This document shows, piece after piece, positions 5,701-6,271 of a stretch of 6,271 nucleotides of DNA. The stretch comes from Candidatus Kapaibacterium sp. (GTDB lineage Bacteria; Bacteroidota; Ignavibacteria; Kapaibacteriales; HRBIN21). The DNA lies in contig JANWXA010000118.1 of assembly GCA_025055465.1 (NCBI GenBank), forward strand, positions 1-6,271. Direction: 5' to 3'. Every line of letters starts with the position of its first letter. Position 1 is the first letter of the stretch. A program made the translations under genes and the position numbers. The notes under the pieces are model-generated. The model ran no database searches and had not been told where the DNA came from. It saw only the letters and a list, made by a program, of their open reading frames with translations.

Positions 5701-6271
5701 TCAGCCTCCCTCTACCCGGCCTTCCCTCGCTGTCGGAGCAACTACAGTGGCGAGGACAGAGTCCCCATGTTCTAAAATCCGGATGTTGGGGAGGGATAGT
5801 TCCCGGACGTGAATAGACTGCCCAATACCCAGGTGCGAAATGTCTACCGTGATGTGCTCGGGGAGGTCTTTAGGGAGGCATTCGGCGCGCACGGTGTGGA
5901 CGAAGTGCTCCAGTATTCCACCTTGCGCGACTCCAACTGGGGTTCCGACCAGCACCACGGGGATCTCCACTTCCACGGGGCGGTCGGCCGTAATTACTTG
6001 TAAGTCAAAATGGATAAGAGCGTCTGTTACAGGGTCGAAGGTTGTGGCCTTCAGAAGGCAGTCGTACGGCTGGGCTTCACCCTCCACGAGAAGCCGGATA
6101 ATGCGCGCTTCACGCGCTACAACAAAAGGCCGTAGGGCAAGAAATTGAGCTGCGATCGGGATAGGTTCAATGTTGCTTCCATAGAGAATACCTGGTACAA
6201 GCCCTTGGCGTCGTAGAGCACGAACCGCCGATCGGCCCGTTGGGCGCCGTTGCACGCTCAGTGTATGGGTT
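5701..6271 (-). CDS. rplY: 50S ribosomal protein L25 (Ctc/TL5 family), 5' end cut off by window edge
   Basis: L25 binds 5S rRNA in the large ribosomal subunit; this is the long two-domain Ctc/TL5 form. Numbering from the GTG at 6255, the first domain shows GRSAVRALRRQGLVPGILYG (7-26) and KATTFDPVTDALIHFDL (69-85). The second domain shows VGTPVGVAQGGILEH (103-117) and the LPEHITVDISHLGIGQSIHV region (131-150). The tail ends shortly after (REGRVEGG), so the acidic C-terminal extension of many family members is missing or very short. The GTG at 6255 is in frame, but five more in-frame codons to its left in the protein (THTLS) fit the family pattern of a strand leading into the conserved R-x-x-x-G. 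The true start is therefore probably a few codons outside the window, and 189 residues are visible. It converges on the surface operon. Confidence 0.95.
   Translation of the reverse strand, partial: THTLSVQRRPTGRSAVRALRRQGLVPGILYGSNIEPIPIAAQFLALRPFVVAREARIIRLLVEGEAQPYDCLLKATTFDPVTDALIHFDLQVITADRPVEVEIPVVLVGTPVGVAQGGILEHFVHTVRAECLPKDLPEHITVDISHLGIGQSIHVRELSLPNIRILEHGDSVLATVVAPTAREGRVEGG

Noticed and set aside
5762..5792. Inverted repeat TCCCCA/TGGGGA near the convergent gene ends, considered as a terminator.
   Set aside because: Only a 6-bp stem with a 19-nt loop, no T-run, and inside rplY coding sequence.

Overview
The window reads as chromosomal DNA from a Gram-negative bacterium of the Bacteroidota/Chlorobiota-Kapabacteria (FCB) group. 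Three things point there. One gene product ends in what looks like a type IX secretion (T9SS) C-terminal sorting domain. Another ends in an outer-membrane beta-barrel. The only sizeable intergenic gap carries a Bacteroidota-like TAnnTTTG promoter element on each strand. The exact lineage is inference; no rRNA or other phylogenetic marker longer than ribosomal proteins L32 and L25 is present.

Left half (1-2422, minus strand): a compact housekeeping operon read right to left, yceD (DUF177), rpmF (ribosomal protein L32), plsX (phosphate acyltransferase) and fabH (ketoacyl-ACP synthase III, cut by the window edge). Spacings are 5 nt, a 1-nt overlap and 18 nt. This widely conserved order links ribosome assembly to the start of fatty-acid and phospholipid synthesis.

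Middle (2423-2552): a 130-bp divergent control region, the only intergenic stretch of any size. It holds one promoter candidate per strand and a good ribosome binding site for the rightward gene.

Right half (2553-5698, plus strand): two translationally coupled genes for cell-surface proteins, joined by an ATGA stop/start overlap. The first encodes a small exported protein with a cohesin-like beta-sandwich and a T9SS-type C-terminal domain. The second encodes a 792-residue protein that I read as signal peptide, IgGFc-binding-like region, Ig-like domain, and an approximately 8-stranded outer-membrane beta-barrel ending in three tryptophans. This fusion is the most unusual object in the window: it would fix an adhesion-type domain to the outer membrane in a single chain.

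Right edge (5701-6271, minus strand): rplY/ctc, ribosomal protein L25, converging on the surface operon with only 2 bp between the stop codons. Its true start probably lies just outside the window. I see no tRNA, rRNA, CRISPR array, insertion sequence or integration scar. No gene-free stretch exceeds 300 bases.
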